Below, in pieces: positions 33,868 through 42,245 of a stretch of 64,000 nt of DNA. The translations under genes and the position numbers were made by a program. The notes beneath the pieces are model-generated. The model did no database searches and was not told the origin of the DNA. It saw only the letters and a list, made by a program, of their open reading frames with translations. The stretch comes from Streptomyces genisteinicus (lineage in GTDB: Bacteria; Actinomycetota; Actinomycetes; Streptomycetales; Streptomycetaceae): the NCBI RefSeq assembly GCF_014489615.1, contig NZ_CP060825.1:4412501-4476500 (forward strand), written 5' to 3'. Position 1 is the first letter of the stretch; the number at the start of each line of letters is the position of its first letter.

Positions 33868-34836
33868 ATGGACTGGCTGATCAAGCTCCCCGTCGTCGGC
33901 CCCCTCGTCGAACGGCTGATGCGCACCCACGCGTGGCGCAGCTACGAGACGCTGGAACGGGCGCACTGGACGCGGCTCGCGGCCGCCATCACGTTCCTCA
34001 GTTTCCTCGCGCTCTTCCCGCTCATCACCTTCGCCGCCGCGATCATCGCGGCGGCCCTCGACCAGAGCGCGGTGGACGAACTCAACGACAAGATCGCCGA
34101 GCAGATCCCCGGCATCTCGGACCAGCTCGACATCAACGCCCTGGTCGCCAACGCGGGCACCGTCGGCCTCGTCTCCGGTGTGCTGCTGCTGCTCACCGGC
34201 GCCAGCTGGGTGGGCGCGATGCGGGACTGCCTGCGGGCGGTCTGGGGGACCGACGACGAGGACGAGGGCAACCCCGTCCTGCGCAAGGCCAAGGACGTCG
34301 GGGTGCTCGTCGGCCTCGGCTGCACCGGACTGCTGACCTTCGCGGTCTCCGCCCTCGGATCGTCCGCGATCGGCTGGACGATGGAGCGGCTGGGCCTGGA
34401 GGAGGGCGGCGTCGGCGGCGTCCTGCTGCGGATCGGCGCCGTCGCCCTCGCCGTGCTGGCGAACTTCCTCATCCTGCTCTACCTGCTGACGCTGCTGCCG
34501 GGCGCCCACCCGCCCCGGCGCCGCCTGATGGTGGCGGCGCTGATCGGGGCGGTCGGCTTCGAACTGCTGAAGCTGCTGCTCAGCGGCTATCTCAGCGGGG
34601 TCGCCTCACGCAGCATGTACGGGGCCTTCGGCGTGCCGATCGCCCTGCTGCTGTGGATCAACTTCACGGCCAAGCTGCTGCTCTACTGCGCCGCCTGGAC
34701 GGCGACGCCGAGCGGTGACGACGAGCCCGCGGCCGAGGAGGCGACCGAGGGACCCGGCGGGAGTGACGCGCGGGACGGGTCCGTCACGGACGGGGGGAGC
34801 GGCGCATCCGGTCGGGCAGCGGCCAGCGGCGCCTGA
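33868..34836 (+). CDS. YihY/BrkB-family inner membrane protein
   Basis: 322 aa with about six membrane segments: LAAAITFLSFLALFPLITFAAAI near 33-55, GTVGLVSGVLLLLTGASWVGA near 97-117, then segments near 145, 190, 215 and 265. The early AAAITFLSFLALFPLI matches the BrkB/YihY signature. The family was once miscalled RNase BN; the function is unknown, possibly transport. The C-terminal 45 residues are acidic, Gly/Ser-rich and disordered. Its 3' end overlaps the convergent carboxypeptidase gene by 53 bases. Confidence 0.85.
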   Translation: MDWLIKLPVVGPLVERLMRTHAWRSYETLERAHWTRLAAAITFLSFLALFPLITFAAAIIAAALDQSAVDELNDKIAEQIPGISDQLDINALVANAGTVGLVSGVLLLLTGASWVGAMRDCLRAVWGTDDEDEGNPVLRKAKDVGVLVGLGCTGLLTFAVSALGSSAIGWTMERLGLEEGGVGGVLLRIGAVALAVLANFLILLYLLTLLPGAHPPRRRLMVAALIGAVGFELLKLLLSGYLSGVASRSMYGAFGVPIALLLWINFTAKLLLYCAAWTATPSGDDEPAAEEATEGPGGSDARDGSVTDGGSGASGRAAASGA

Positions 34837-36043
34837 CGAGGAAGCCGCCCACGGCCAGCAGCACCAGCACCCCGCCCATCACGGCGAGCGCGATGCCCAT
34901 GCCACCCGAACCGGTCTGCGCGGCCGCGACCGGTTCGGCGGGCGAGCCCTTGCCCTCCTTCACCGGCTGCGAGCCGCCCGACGACGGCAGCTCGGCCGAC
35001 TTCGGCGCCACCAGTTCGCCGACCGGGGTGACCTTGCCCGCGGCGGCGAACCCCCAGTCGAGCAGCCGGGCCGCCTCCTTGTAGACGGCCTGGCCCTCCT
35101 CGGACGACGGGTTCATCACCGTCACCAGCAGGACCCGCCCGTTCCGCTCGGCGACTCCGGTGAAGGTGGCGCCCGCGTGGGTGGTGTTGCCGTTCTTGAT
35201 CCCGGCGATGCCCTGGTACGGGTCGACCCCGCCGGAGCCGGTCAGCAGCCGGTTGGTGTTCTGGATCGCGAACGTCTCGCGCGGCTTGCCCTTCTTCTGC
35301 TCCCCGGGGAACTGCGCGGTCACCGTGGACGCGTACTCCCGGAAGTCCTTCTTCTGGAGCCCGCTGCGGGCGATCAGCGTGAGGTCGTACGCGGAGGAGA
35401 CCTGGTTCGGCTCGTCGTAGCCGTCGGGCGAGACGACGGTGGTGTCGAGGGCCTGGAGCTCCTCGGCGTGCGCCTGCATGTCGGCGACCGACTTCTCGAC
35501 CCCGCCGTTCATGGCCGACAGCACATGGACGGCGTCGTTGCCGGAGCGCAGGAAGACGCCCAGCCACAGGTCGTGGACGCTGTAGGTGTGGTCCTCCTTG
35601 ACCCCCACCAGGCTGCTGCCCTCCCCGACGCCCGCGAGCTCCGCGTCGGTCACCTTGTGCACGGCGTCCTTGGGCAGCCTGGGCAGCAGCGTGTCGGCGA
35701 AGAGCATCTTCAGCGTCGACGCGGGCGGCAGCTTCCAGTGGGCGTTGTGCGCCGCGAGCACCTCGCCGCTCTCGGCGTCCGCGACGATCCACGACCGGCC
35801 GCTGACGTCCTTCGGGAGCACCGGCGCACCCGCGCCGAGGCTCACCTGGGTGCCGGGCTTGGCGAGTTGGGGACCGCCGACGCCCGACATGGCGGCCGGC
35901 GGCTGGGGCTGTTTGCCGGGCTTGTCGTCGTGCACGGCCGCGAACGCGGGTGCGGCGGTCATCGCGGGCAGCATCGCGGCGGCGACGACCGCCGGCGCGG
36001 CCCTTCGCGCGGCGGACCTGAGGGCAGCAGACAGAGCAGACAC
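34784..36043 (-). CDS. D-alanyl-D-alanine carboxypeptidase (low-MW PBP, S11 family)
   Basis: 419 aa. A signal peptide spans 1-35 (APAVVAAAMLPAMTAAPAFA). The serine hydrolase core has SxxK in PASTLKM near residue 112, SGN in LRSGNDAVH near 167 and the third motif as KNG in GIKNGNTTHAG near 283, a variant common in DacA-type enzymes. The C-terminus has a Pro/Ser/Gly linker then one membrane segment (GIALAVMGGVLVLLAVGGFLV) and an Arg tail, so the enzyme is anchored outside. It trims pentapeptides of peptidoglycan. The GTG start is inferred; divergent from the SCO4848 gene. Confidence 0.9.
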   Translation of the reverse strand: MSALSAALRSAARRAAPAVVAAAMLPAMTAAPAFAAVHDDKPGKQPQPPAAMSGVGGPQLAKPGTQVSLGAGAPVLPKDVSGRSWIVADAESGEVLAAHNAHWKLPPASTLKMLFADTLLPRLPKDAVHKVTDAELAGVGEGSSLVGVKEDHTYSVHDLWLGVFLRSGNDAVHVLSAMNGGVEKSVADMQAHAEELQALDTTVVSPDGYDEPNQVSSAYDLTLIARSGLQKKDFREYASTVTAQFPGEQKKGKPRETFAIQNTNRLLTGSGGVDPYQGIAGIKNGNTTHAGATFTGVAERNGRVLLVTVMNPSSEEGQAVYKEAARLLDWGFAAAGKVTPVGELVAPKSAELPSSGGSQPVKEGKGSPAEPVAAAQTGSGGMGIALAVMGGVLVLLAVGGFLVRRRWPLPDRMRRSPRP

Positions 36044-36164
36044 GGACGAGAACGTACAGTGCGCCGGGGAAAATATGGAGATCGGCCCGTTGACCCGCCG
36101 GGCGCGACGCCGGGACAGCCCACCCCGGAGCACCCGGTCGGAGGACAGCCGCGATACTTGGCTC

Positions 36165-36419
36165 ATGAAGCTCAGCCGCCCCGTGTCCTGGTTCCTGCTC
36201 GCGTTCGGGGTGTGGAGCTGGTTCATCTGGGTCACTTTCGTCAAAAACCTATGGCAGGACGGCAGCGGGCTCGCCTTCGACGACGCGGGCGACCCGACCG
36301 GGTACTTCTGGGTCCATCTGCTGCTCGCCGTCACGTCCTTTGTCCTGGGGACGGTCGTCGGGGTCATCGGGTTGCGCGGTGTGCGCGCCCTGCGCCACGA
36401 GCGCACGCTTGAGGGGTAG
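36165..36419 (+). CDS. SCO4848-family small membrane protein
   Basis: 84 aa with two membrane segments: WFLLAFGVWSWFIWVTFVKNLW (9-30) and FWVHLLLAVTSFVLGTVVGVIGL (48-70). It matches the SCO4848 family, found beside this carboxypeptidase across Streptomyces. Unknown function; synteny suggests a cell-envelope role. It lies 12 bases upstream of the metallophosphoesterase and is probably co-transcribed with it. Confidence 0.85.
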   Translation: MKLSRPVSWFLLAFGVWSWFIWVTFVKNLWQDGSGLAFDDAGDPTGYFWVHLLLAVTSFVLGTVVGVIGLRGVRALRHERTLEG

Positions 36420-36431
36420 GGGAAACCGTCC

Positions 36432-37934
36432 ATGGTGGCTGTCGCCGCACTCATGATCATTCTGGTCCTGGCCGTGCTCGCCGGGGTGCACTGGTACGTG
36501 TGGCGGCGGCTGGTCCGCGACACGACGGCACCGGGCGGACGTGCCCGGCGGATCGGCACGGTGGCCGTCTGGGTGCTGCCGGCCCTGTCCCTCGGCGCGC
36601 TGCTGTCGGCGCGTACGGGCGCGCCGTTCTGGGTCGAGCAGGTCCTGGCCTGGCCCGGGTACCTGTGGCTCGCGCTCCTGCTGTACGTGGTCCTCGCCCT
36701 GGTCGTCGGGGAGGCGGTCCGCCCCCTGCTGACCCGCGCCCTCGCGCGCCGCGCGGGGGAGGCCGGCGCCGGAGCGCTGTCCGCGCCGGCCGACGGGACG
36801 CCGTCCCCGGCAGGCGCCCGGGACGGGGCCGCGCCGGCGCCCGGCGAGGGGACCGCCAAGGGAACTGTCGCCACCGCGACCGCCGCCGCGGCGCCCGCCG
36901 GCGTGCACGGAACCGGCGCCTCGGCCACCGCCACCGTGCCCGGCACCGCGCCCGAGGCCGGTGAGGAGCCCGCGCCCGCCACCACGCCCGCTCCCGCCCC
37001 GGCCTCCGAGAGCGCCGCGCCCGAGAGCGCCCCCGCCCGCGGGGCCGACGCATCCGAGGGCGCCACGCCCGCCGCCGCCCCCGCCACCACGCCCGCGCCC
37101 GCCGCGGTGTCGCGGCGGTTGTTCGTGTCGCGGATCGTGGGCGGCGCGGCGGCCGCCGCCGCCGCGGGGACGGTGGGGTACGGCACGTACGGTGTGCTCC
37201 GCGGTCCCCGCGTGAAGCGCGTCACCGTGCCGCTGGCCAAGCTGCCCCGGGCGGCTCACGGTTACCGCATCGCGGTCGTCAGCGACGTCCACCTCGGACC
37301 GATCCTGGGCCGGGCCCACACCCAGCGCATCGTCGACGCGGTCAACTCCGCGCAGCCCGATCTGGTCGCGGTCGTCGGCGACCTGGTGGACGGCAGCGTC
37401 GCGGACCTGGGGCACGCCGCGGAGCCGCTGGCGCGGCTGAAGGCCCGGGACGGTTCGTTCTTCGTCACCGGCAACCACGAGTACTTCTCCGGTGTCGACG
37501 AGTGGGTCGCCCATGTGCGCGAGCTGGGCATGCGCCCGCTGCGCAACGAGCGGGTCGAGATCGCGGGCGGGTTCGACCTGGCCGGCGTGGACGACGTCGC
37601 GGGCGAGGACTACGGGCAGGGCCCGGACTTCGTCCGTGCGCTCGGGGACCGCGACCGGTCCCGCGCGGCGGTGCTGCTGGCCCACCAGCCGGTGGTGATC
37701 CACGACGCGGTGGACCACGGGGTGGACCTCCAGCTCTCCGGGCACACCCACGGCGGGCAGCTGTGGCCGGGCAACATGCTCGCGGGGTTCGCCAATCCGA
37801 CCGTCGCCGGGCTGGAGCGCTACGGCGACACCCAGCTGTACGTCTCCCGGGGCGCGGGCGCCTGGGGCCCGCCCGTGCGGGTGGGCGCGGAGTCGGACAT
37901 CACCGTGGTGCAGCTGGCCTCGCGTCAGGCCTGA
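36432..37934 (+). CDS. Membrane-anchored metallophosphoesterase (YaeI-like)
   Basis: 500 aa. Two N-terminal membrane segments (2-22, 40-60) and one near 80-97 precede an Ala/Pro/Thr-rich linker of about 110 residues. A further hydrophobic stretch (IVGGAAAAAAAGTVGYG) near 235 leads to the calcineurin-like domain. Metal ligands are all visible: VVSDVHLGP near 280, VVGDLVDG near 313, FVTGNHEYF near 343, LLAHQPVV near 415 and SGHTHGGQ near 437. Relatives act on lipid or nucleotide phosphates; the exact substrate is unknown. Its end overlaps the convergent TetR gene by 10 bases. Confidence 0.88.
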   Translation: MVAVAALMIILVLAVLAGVHWYVWRRLVRDTTAPGGRARRIGTVAVWVLPALSLGALLSARTGAPFWVEQVLAWPGYLWLALLLYVVLALVVGEAVRPLLTRALARRAGEAGAGALSAPADGTPSPAGARDGAAPAPGEGTAKGTVATATAAAAPAGVHGTGASATATVPGTAPEAGEEPAPATTPAPAPASESAAPESAPARGADASEGATPAAAPATTPAPAAVSRRLFVSRIVGGAAAAAAAGTVGYGTYGVLRGPRVKRVTVPLAKLPRAAHGYRIAVVSDVHLGPILGRAHTQRIVDAVNSAQPDLVAVVGDLVDGSVADLGHAAEPLARLKARDGSFFVTGNHEYFSGVDEWVAHVRELGMRPLRNERVEIAGGFDLAGVDDVAGEDYGQGPDFVRALGDRDRSRAAVLLAHQPVVIHDAVDHGVDLQLSGHTHGGQLWPGNMLAGFANPTVAGLERYGDTQLYVSRGAGAWGPPVRVGAESDITVVQLASRQA

Positions 37935-38797
37935 ACAGGGTCGTTCCCGCCGTCCGCGGGGGCGGCGGGTCCCGGTCCGTTCCCGCCGTCCGCCGGGGCG
38001 GCGGGGCCGCCGCCCGCGGTCTTCCGGGCGGTCACGGTCTGCGCCATGCCCGGCAGGAAGTCGGTGAACAGCTCGTGCACCTCGCGCACCAGCGGCCGCA
38101 GCACCCGGAAGCGGGCGAGTGCGACGCCCCGGGAGGTGAGCCGGGCGCCGCGGACGGCGAGCCGGCGGCTGCGCTCGCTGTCCTGGGAGCGGTCGAACAC
38201 CCAGTACAGGACGAGTCCCATCTGGGAGAGCCACATCAGCTCCGGCAGGATCTCCCGCAGTTCCTCGGCGACCTTGGCCTTCGACCCGGCGAGCACCTCC
38301 CGGTGGACGTCGATGGCGGCCTCCCGGGCGTGCTCGGACTCCGGGGAGAAGGGGCTGAGCGGTGACTCGGGGTCGGCGGCGTTCTTGAAGAACTGCGCGG
38401 CGAACTCGTGGTACGGGGCGGCGATGTCCAGCCAGGCGGTGAGCACGCCCGCCATCCGCGCCTCGAAGTCGGTCTCCCGGTCCAGCACGGGCCGGACCGC
38501 CGCGCGGTGCTCCGCGGCGATCCGGTCGTAGAAGCCCTGGACGAGGTGCTCCTTGGAGCCGAAGTAGTAGTACGCGTTCCCGACGGAGACCCCGGCCTCC
38601 TTGGCGATGGCCCGCATCGTCGTCTTGTCGTAGCCCCGCTCCTGGAAGAGCCGCAGCGCGGTTTCCAGGATCAGCGTGCGGGTCTGCTCGCTCTTCGGCG
38701 CCTGCGGCGTCCCGGCCGTCTGCGGTGCCTTGGATGCCTTCGGCGTGTCCGGCGTCTGCGGTGCCGTCGACGGGGTGGGGGCCTTCGGATCAGTCAC
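37925..38797 (-). CDS. TetR-family regulator, last gene of an autoregulated operon
   Basis: 290 aa from GTG 38797. A Pro/Thr-rich tail (1-33) precedes the HTH at about 36-82 (RTLILETALRLFQERGYDKT, IAKEAGVSVGNAYYYFGSKE). The ligand-binding domain follows, and the C-terminus is an AAPADGGNGP repeat. It is 11 bases downstream of the DCC gene. The operon start holds two identical 14-bp palindromes spanning its promoter, which are the natural binding sites for this protein, so it probably represses its own operon. Confidence 0.9.
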   Translation of the reverse strand: MTDPKAPTPSTAPQTPDTPKASKAPQTAGTPQAPKSEQTRTLILETALRLFQERGYDKTTMRAIAKEAGVSVGNAYYYFGSKEHLVQGFYDRIAAEHRAAVRPVLDRETDFEARMAGVLTAWLDIAAPYHEFAAQFFKNAADPESPLSPFSPESEHAREAAIDVHREVLAGSKAKVAEELREILPELMWLSQMGLVLYWVFDRSQDSERSRRLAVRGARLTSRGVALARFRVLRPLVREVHELFTDFLPGMAQTVTARKTAGGGPAAPADGGNGPGPAAPADGGNDPVQA

Positions 38798-38808
38798 GGT
38801 GGACGAGC

Positions 38809-39219
38809 CTAACGGGGTGCCGCGCACTGCACGTCGCAGGGCGTGGTGCCCGCGGGGCCGAGGCGTTCGCGGTACTTGGCCGCCGCGAGCATGGTGGCCC
38901 GGACGAAGGGCGCACCGGCCGGGGTGGCCAGCCAGTGCGCCTTCGGCCGGTACTCGGCGAGGGCCCACAGGCACACGATCCAGGCGGCCTGCCCGGTGTA
39001 CACCTGCCCTCCGTCGCCGATCACGGTGATCTCCCGCAGGGTGCGCCCGTGGTCGAGCTCGGGGTAGCGGCGGCGGGCCTCGGCGGAGCCCGCGGGGACG
39101 GTCTCCAGCGGCACGAGCCGAGGCCGGCGCAGCAGCCAGGCGCGCAGGTGGACGCAGAGCGGGCATTCGGCGTCGTAGAGGACCGTCAGCCCGCGGACGG
39201 CGGTGGTCACGGCGGTCAC
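38809..39219 (-). CDS. DCC-family thiol-disulfide oxidoreductase
   Basis: 136 aa, thioredoxin-like fold. VLYDAECPLCVHLRAWL near 13-29 includes the D-x-x-CPxC active site that names the DCC family. LREITVIGDGGQVYTGQAAW near 62-81 is also typical. Probably redox-active, partner unknown; the adjacent membrane gene may encode it. GTG 39219 lies 6 bases after the upstream stop, with GAGGGA as ribosome site. Confidence 0.85.
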   Translation of the reverse strand: MTAVTTAVRGLTVLYDAECPLCVHLRAWLLRRPRLVPLETVPAGSAEARRRYPELDHGRTLREITVIGDGGQVYTGQAAWIVCLWALAEYRPKAHWLATPAGAPFVRATMLAAAKYRERLGPAGTTPCDVQCAAPR

Positions 39220-39225
39220 GGTCCC

Positions 39226-39672
39226 TCACGCCCCGGTCGGACCGGTGGCGGGCGGGGTCCACGGGCCGGCGGGCGACTGCTGCCGGGTCCAGCCCTGGGG
39301 GCCGACGGGCGGGGTGAGTTCGCGCTCCATGACGCCCCGGCGGCGGATCCTGTTGAGGACCCAGACGTTGCCGAGGTGCATCACGCCGAGGACGAGGAGC
39401 ACCACGCCGATCTTCACGGAGAGGGCCTCGAAGAGTCCGCGGGCGTCGGCCACGGCTTCGGCGGCCTTGAGGTAGAGGGCGACGAAGCCCAGGTTGACCA
39501 GGTAGAAGCCGACGACGAGCAGGTGGTTGACGGCTTCGGCGAGGGACTCGTTCCCCTTGAGGACGTCCGCGAGGAAGATCTTCCCGTTCCGGCTGAGGGT
39601 GCGTGCCACCCAGACCGTGAGGGCCACGCTGATCAGCAGGTAGACGACGTACGCGACGACAGTGAGGTCCAT
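39226..39672 (-). CDS. Three/four-pass membrane protein, first gene of the TetR operon
   Basis: 148 aa from ATG 39672 behind AAGGGAGG. Membrane segments: VVAYVVYLLISVALTVWVA (4-22), AVNHLLVVGFYLVNLGFVALYL (about 44-65) and IGVVLLVLGVMHLGNVWVL (about 85-103). The tail is Pro/Gly-rich (PVGPQGWTRQQSPAGPW). It is a small integral membrane protein of unknown role co-transcribed with a DCC redox protein and a TetR regulator. The promoter lies between two palindromic operators. Confidence 0.8.
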   Translation of the reverse strand: MDLTVVAYVVYLLISVALTVWVARTLSRNGKIFLADVLKGNESLAEAVNHLLVVGFYLVNLGFVALYLKAAEAVADARGLFEALSVKIGVVLLVLGVMHLGNVWVLNRIRRRGVMERELTPPVGPQGWTRQQSPAGPWTPPATGPTGA

Positions 39673-39685
39673 GCCCCACCCTCCC

Positions 39686-39743
39686 TTGAACATGTTCAAA
39701 AGCTGGCGGTGACGACTGTAGACCTCCTTTTGAACATGTTCAA
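39686..39743. promoter_or_regulatory. Twin TTGAACATGTTCAA operators
   Basis: Identical perfect 14-bp palindromes at 39686-39699 and 39730-39743, centres 44 bp apart (about four turns), within 75 bases of the 39672 start and 82-139 bases before the hydrolase gene. They have far higher A/T content than the flanks. The downstream TetR gene is the obvious binder; loops or co-operative binding are suggested by the even-turn spacing. Confidence 0.8.
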
Positions 39744-39824
39744 GCCTGGGCGCGGCGGGCAACGCCCGCCCGGGGCGCGGAAATCGGCGGGCGCGGTCCC
39801 GGGGCTGCCCGTACCCTCGGCCGG

Positions 39825-40703
39825 ATGACCCTCTCCTACGACGAGGCCGGCGACGGCCCCGCTGTCCTGCTGCTCCACGCCGGCGTGTGCGACCGGCGCA
39901 TGTGGGACGTCCCGTTCGCCTCGCTCGCCGCCGCCGGCCACCGCGTGGTCCGCGCCGACCTCCGGGGCTTCGGCGGCACCCCGGTCGCCGAGGAGCCCTA
40001 CAGCAACTCCGGTGACGTGCTCGCCCTGATGGACCGCCTGGGGATCGAGCGCGCGGCGCTCGTCGGCGCGTCGTTCGGCGGCCGGGTGGCCCTCTTCGCC
40101 GCGCTGCGCGCCCCGCAGCGGGTGTCCGCGCTGGCGCTGCTGAACGCGGCGCCTCTGCCGGACACCGACGACGAGAGCCCGGAACTGGCCGCGTTCGACC
40201 GCCGGGAGACCGCGTTCTTCGAGGCCGGCGACCTGCGGGGGGCGACGGCGCTCAACGTGGAGACCTGGCTGGGGCCCGAGGCCGGCGACGAGGCGCGCGA
40301 CGCCGTCCACGCCATGCAGCTGCACGCCTTCGAGGTGCAGTCCGCCGCGGAACGGGCCGTCGAGACCAAGGGGGCGCCCTACGTGCTCTCCGCCGACGAG
40401 CCGGAGGGCCCCTACGACCTCGCGGGCATCGGCTGCCCGCTGCTGGCCGTCTCCGGGGCGCACGACCTGAGCGACTTCGGGGCCGCCGCCGCCCGTCTGG
40501 CGGCCGCCGTCCCCGGTGCGCGCCGTCTCGAACTGCCGTGGGCCGGGCACCTCCCGAGCCTGGAGCGCCCGGAGGAGACCACCGCCCTGCTGGCCGGCTT
40601 CCTCGACGGAGCCCTGCACGGCGCCTCCGCGCCGGACGGGGCGCTGAGCGGCACTGCGCCTGACGGAGCCCTGCGCGGCGCCGCCGCGCCGGAGGGCGTG
40701 TGA
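39825..40703 (+). CDS. Alpha/beta-fold hydrolase with C-terminal decapeptide repeats
   Basis: 292 aa. The nucleophile elbow VGASFGGR is near residues 79-86, oxyanion region LLLHAGVCDRRMW near 15-27, acid in VSGAHDLSDFG near 208, and base in PWAGHLPS near 240, a complete triad. The enzyme is like haloperoxidase or 3-oxoadipate-enol-lactonase relatives; substrate unknown. The last 30 residues are three DGALxGxxAP repeats, low-complexity and probably disordered. It is divergent from the TetR-controlled operon and may share its operators. Confidence 0.85.
   Translation: MTLSYDEAGDGPAVLLLHAGVCDRRMWDVPFASLAAAGHRVVRADLRGFGGTPVAEEPYSNSGDVLALMDRLGIERAALVGASFGGRVALFAALRAPQRVSALALLNAAPLPDTDDESPELAAFDRRETAFFEAGDLRGATALNVETWLGPEAGDEARDAVHAMQLHAFEVQSAAERAVETKGAPYVLSADEPEGPYDLAGIGCPLLAVSGAHDLSDFGAAAARLAAAVPGARRLELPWAGHLPSLERPEETTALLAGFLDGALHGASAPDGALSGTAPDGALRGAAAPEGV
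40605..40694 (+). repeat. Three tandem ~30-bp repeats at the hydrolase 3' end
   Basis: Units begin at gacggagccctg (40605), gacggggcgctg and gacggagccctg, of 30, 27 and 30 bases, encoding DGALxGxxAP. They look like replication-slippage expansion in the coding tail. Confidence 0.6.
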
Positions 40704-40724
40704 CGGGTCCTCAGCCGGCGGTCC

Positions 40725-41345
40725 TCAGCCGGCGCTGATCGACCGGGCGTAGGCGATCTGGGCCATCACCTCGGTGTACGTCCCGGGGCCGGTGGCGGGG
40801 ATCGCCGCCGTGTGGTGGATGCCCGCGCCGGAGACGGTCGCCTGTACGAAGCCCGTCGTCCGCTTCTCCTTGAGCAGCAGGAAGAGCAGACCGAGCCCGC
40901 AGGCCGCGACGAACAGCACCGCTAGCACGATCGCGTACACGGGAGTGCGGTCCTCGGTGCGGGTCATGTCCACCGCGTTCCACACCGCGCCCCGCAGCGG
41001 CATCGTGCCGGCCGGGGTGACGACCGCGTCCGGCAGCACGGTGATGTCGCCGATGGTGACGAGCGGCTGTGCGCCCGGCAGGGGCGCCGCGCCGCCCTGG
41101 TGGCCGGGGACGGGCACCCCGGCGCCCACCGTCGGCTGGTAGGCGGCCTGGCGGGCGGCCCGGTGGGTGTCCCCGTCGCCGGCGCCGTCACCGAGGGGCA
41201 CGCCGTCGGCCCGGGTCGGCTCGTGCGGGACGCCGTACGCCCGGGTCGGCGGGTGCGCCGCGCCCCGCGGGGGCGTCCCGGCGGGCTCCTCCGGGCTCCA
41301 GTCGTACTCGGGCTCCCCTTCCCTGGGCGCGCCTGGCTGCGTCAT
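40725..41345 (-). CDS. Single-pass membrane protein with disordered N-terminus
   Basis: 206 aa from ATG 41345. Residues 1-90 are Pro/Gly/Asp-rich (EYDWSPEEPAGTPP). A short beta segment VTIGDITVLPDAVVTPAGTM near 95-114 leads to a membrane helix YAIVLAVLFVAACGLGLLFLLL near 138-159. The outside C-terminus has TTGFVQATVSGAGIHHTAAIP. It is probably anchored with an extracellular tail of 40 residues. Common in Streptomyces next to sdh genes but of unknown role. Monocistronic. Confidence 0.75.
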   Translation of the reverse strand: MTQPGAPREGEPEYDWSPEEPAGTPPRGAAHPPTRAYGVPHEPTRADGVPLGDGAGDGDTHRAARQAAYQPTVGAGVPVPGHQGGAAPLPGAQPLVTIGDITVLPDAVVTPAGTMPLRGAVWNAVDMTRTEDRTPVYAIVLAVLFVAACGLGLLFLLLKEKRTTGFVQATVSGAGIHHTAAIPATGPGTYTEVMAQIAYARSISAG

Positions 41346-41429
41346 GGAGGTCCCCGTTCTGTGCCGCTCCTGCCGGACTGCCCCGATCCTGCCAGGTGCG
41401 CCCCCGCCGGGTGAAGCCCGCACGGGCAT

Positions 41430-41472
41430 ACGGAAGGGTCCCGGCTCGCCGCGCGAGCCGGGACCCTTCCGT
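41430..41472 (-). terminator. Terminator of the sdh operon
   Basis: Perfect 19-bp stem (41430-41448 with 41454-41472), 5-nt loop, 14 bases after the sdhB stop. Confidence 0.88.
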
Positions 41473-41486
41473 AGGGTGCCCGGGGG

Positions 41487-42245
41487 TCAGAAGCGGCGCG
41501 TGATCAGCGCCCGCTTGACCTCCTGGATCGCCTTGGTGACCTCGATACCGCGAGGGCAGGCGTCCGTGCAGTTGAACGTGGTGCGGCAACGCCACACGCC
41601 GTCCTTGTCGTTCAGGATCTCCAGGCGCTGCTCCCCGGCCTCGTCACGCGAGTCGAAGATGAAGCGGTGCGCGTTGACGATCGCCGCCGGGCCGAAGTAC
41701 TGGCCGTCGTTCCAGAACACCGGGCACGAGGACGTGCACGCGGCGCACAGGATGCACTTGGTGGTGTCGTCGAAGCGCTCGCGGTCCTCGGCGGACTGCA
41801 GGCGCTCGCGCGTCGGCTCGTTCCCCTTGGTGACCAGGAACGGCATGACGTCCCGGTACGCCTGGAAGAACGGCTCCATGTCCACGACGAGGTCCTTGAG
41901 GACCGTCAGGCCCTTGATGGCCTCGACCGTGATCGGCTTCTCCGGGTTGATGTCCTTGATCAGCGTCTTGCAGGCGAGCCTGTTCTTGCCGTTGATCCGC
42001 ATCGCGTCGGAGCCGCAGATGCCGTGCGCGCAGGAGCGGCGGAAGGTCAGCGTGCCGTCGACGTCCCACTTGATCTTGTGAAGGGCGTCGAGCACCCGCT
42101 CCTTCGGGTCGATCTCGATCTGGAAGTCCTCCCAGACCGAGGCGTCCGAGATCTCGGGGTTGAAGCGGCGGATCCGCATCGTGACCGTGATGTACGGGGA
42201 GGCGGCGGACTCCGCCTCGACCTTGTCCAGTACGGGGGTAGCCAT
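41487..42245 (-). CDS. sdhB: Succinate dehydrogenase iron-sulfur subunit
   Basis: 252 aa. Cysteines for the three clusters are visible: CAHGICGSDAMRINGKNRLAC near 74-94 (2Fe-2S), CILCAACTSSCP near 163-174 (4Fe-4S) and CRTTFNCTDACPRGI near 220-234 (3Fe-4S plus 4Fe-4S). It passes electrons from the flavoprotein to the membrane anchor and quinone. ATG 42245 overlaps the sdhA stop (TGATG). Last gene of the operon. Confidence 0.96.
   Translation of the reverse strand: MATPVLDKVEAESAASPYITVTMRIRRFNPEISDASVWEDFQIEIDPKERVLDALHKIKWDVDGTLTFRRSCAHGICGSDAMRINGKNRLACKTLIKDINPEKPITVEAIKGLTVLKDLVVDMEPFFQAYRDVMPFLVTKGNEPTRERLQSAEDRERFDDTTKCILCAACTSSCPVFWNDGQYFGPAAIVNAHRFIFDSRDEAGEQRLEILNDKDGVWRCRTTFNCTDACPRGIEVTKAIQEVKRALITRRF

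Noticed and set aside
37082..37160. Possible twin-arginine signal in the metallophosphoesterase (SRRLFVSRIVGG)
   Set aside because: It lies internally after membrane segments and a long linker, so a Tat role is possible but cannot be claimed from sequence alone.
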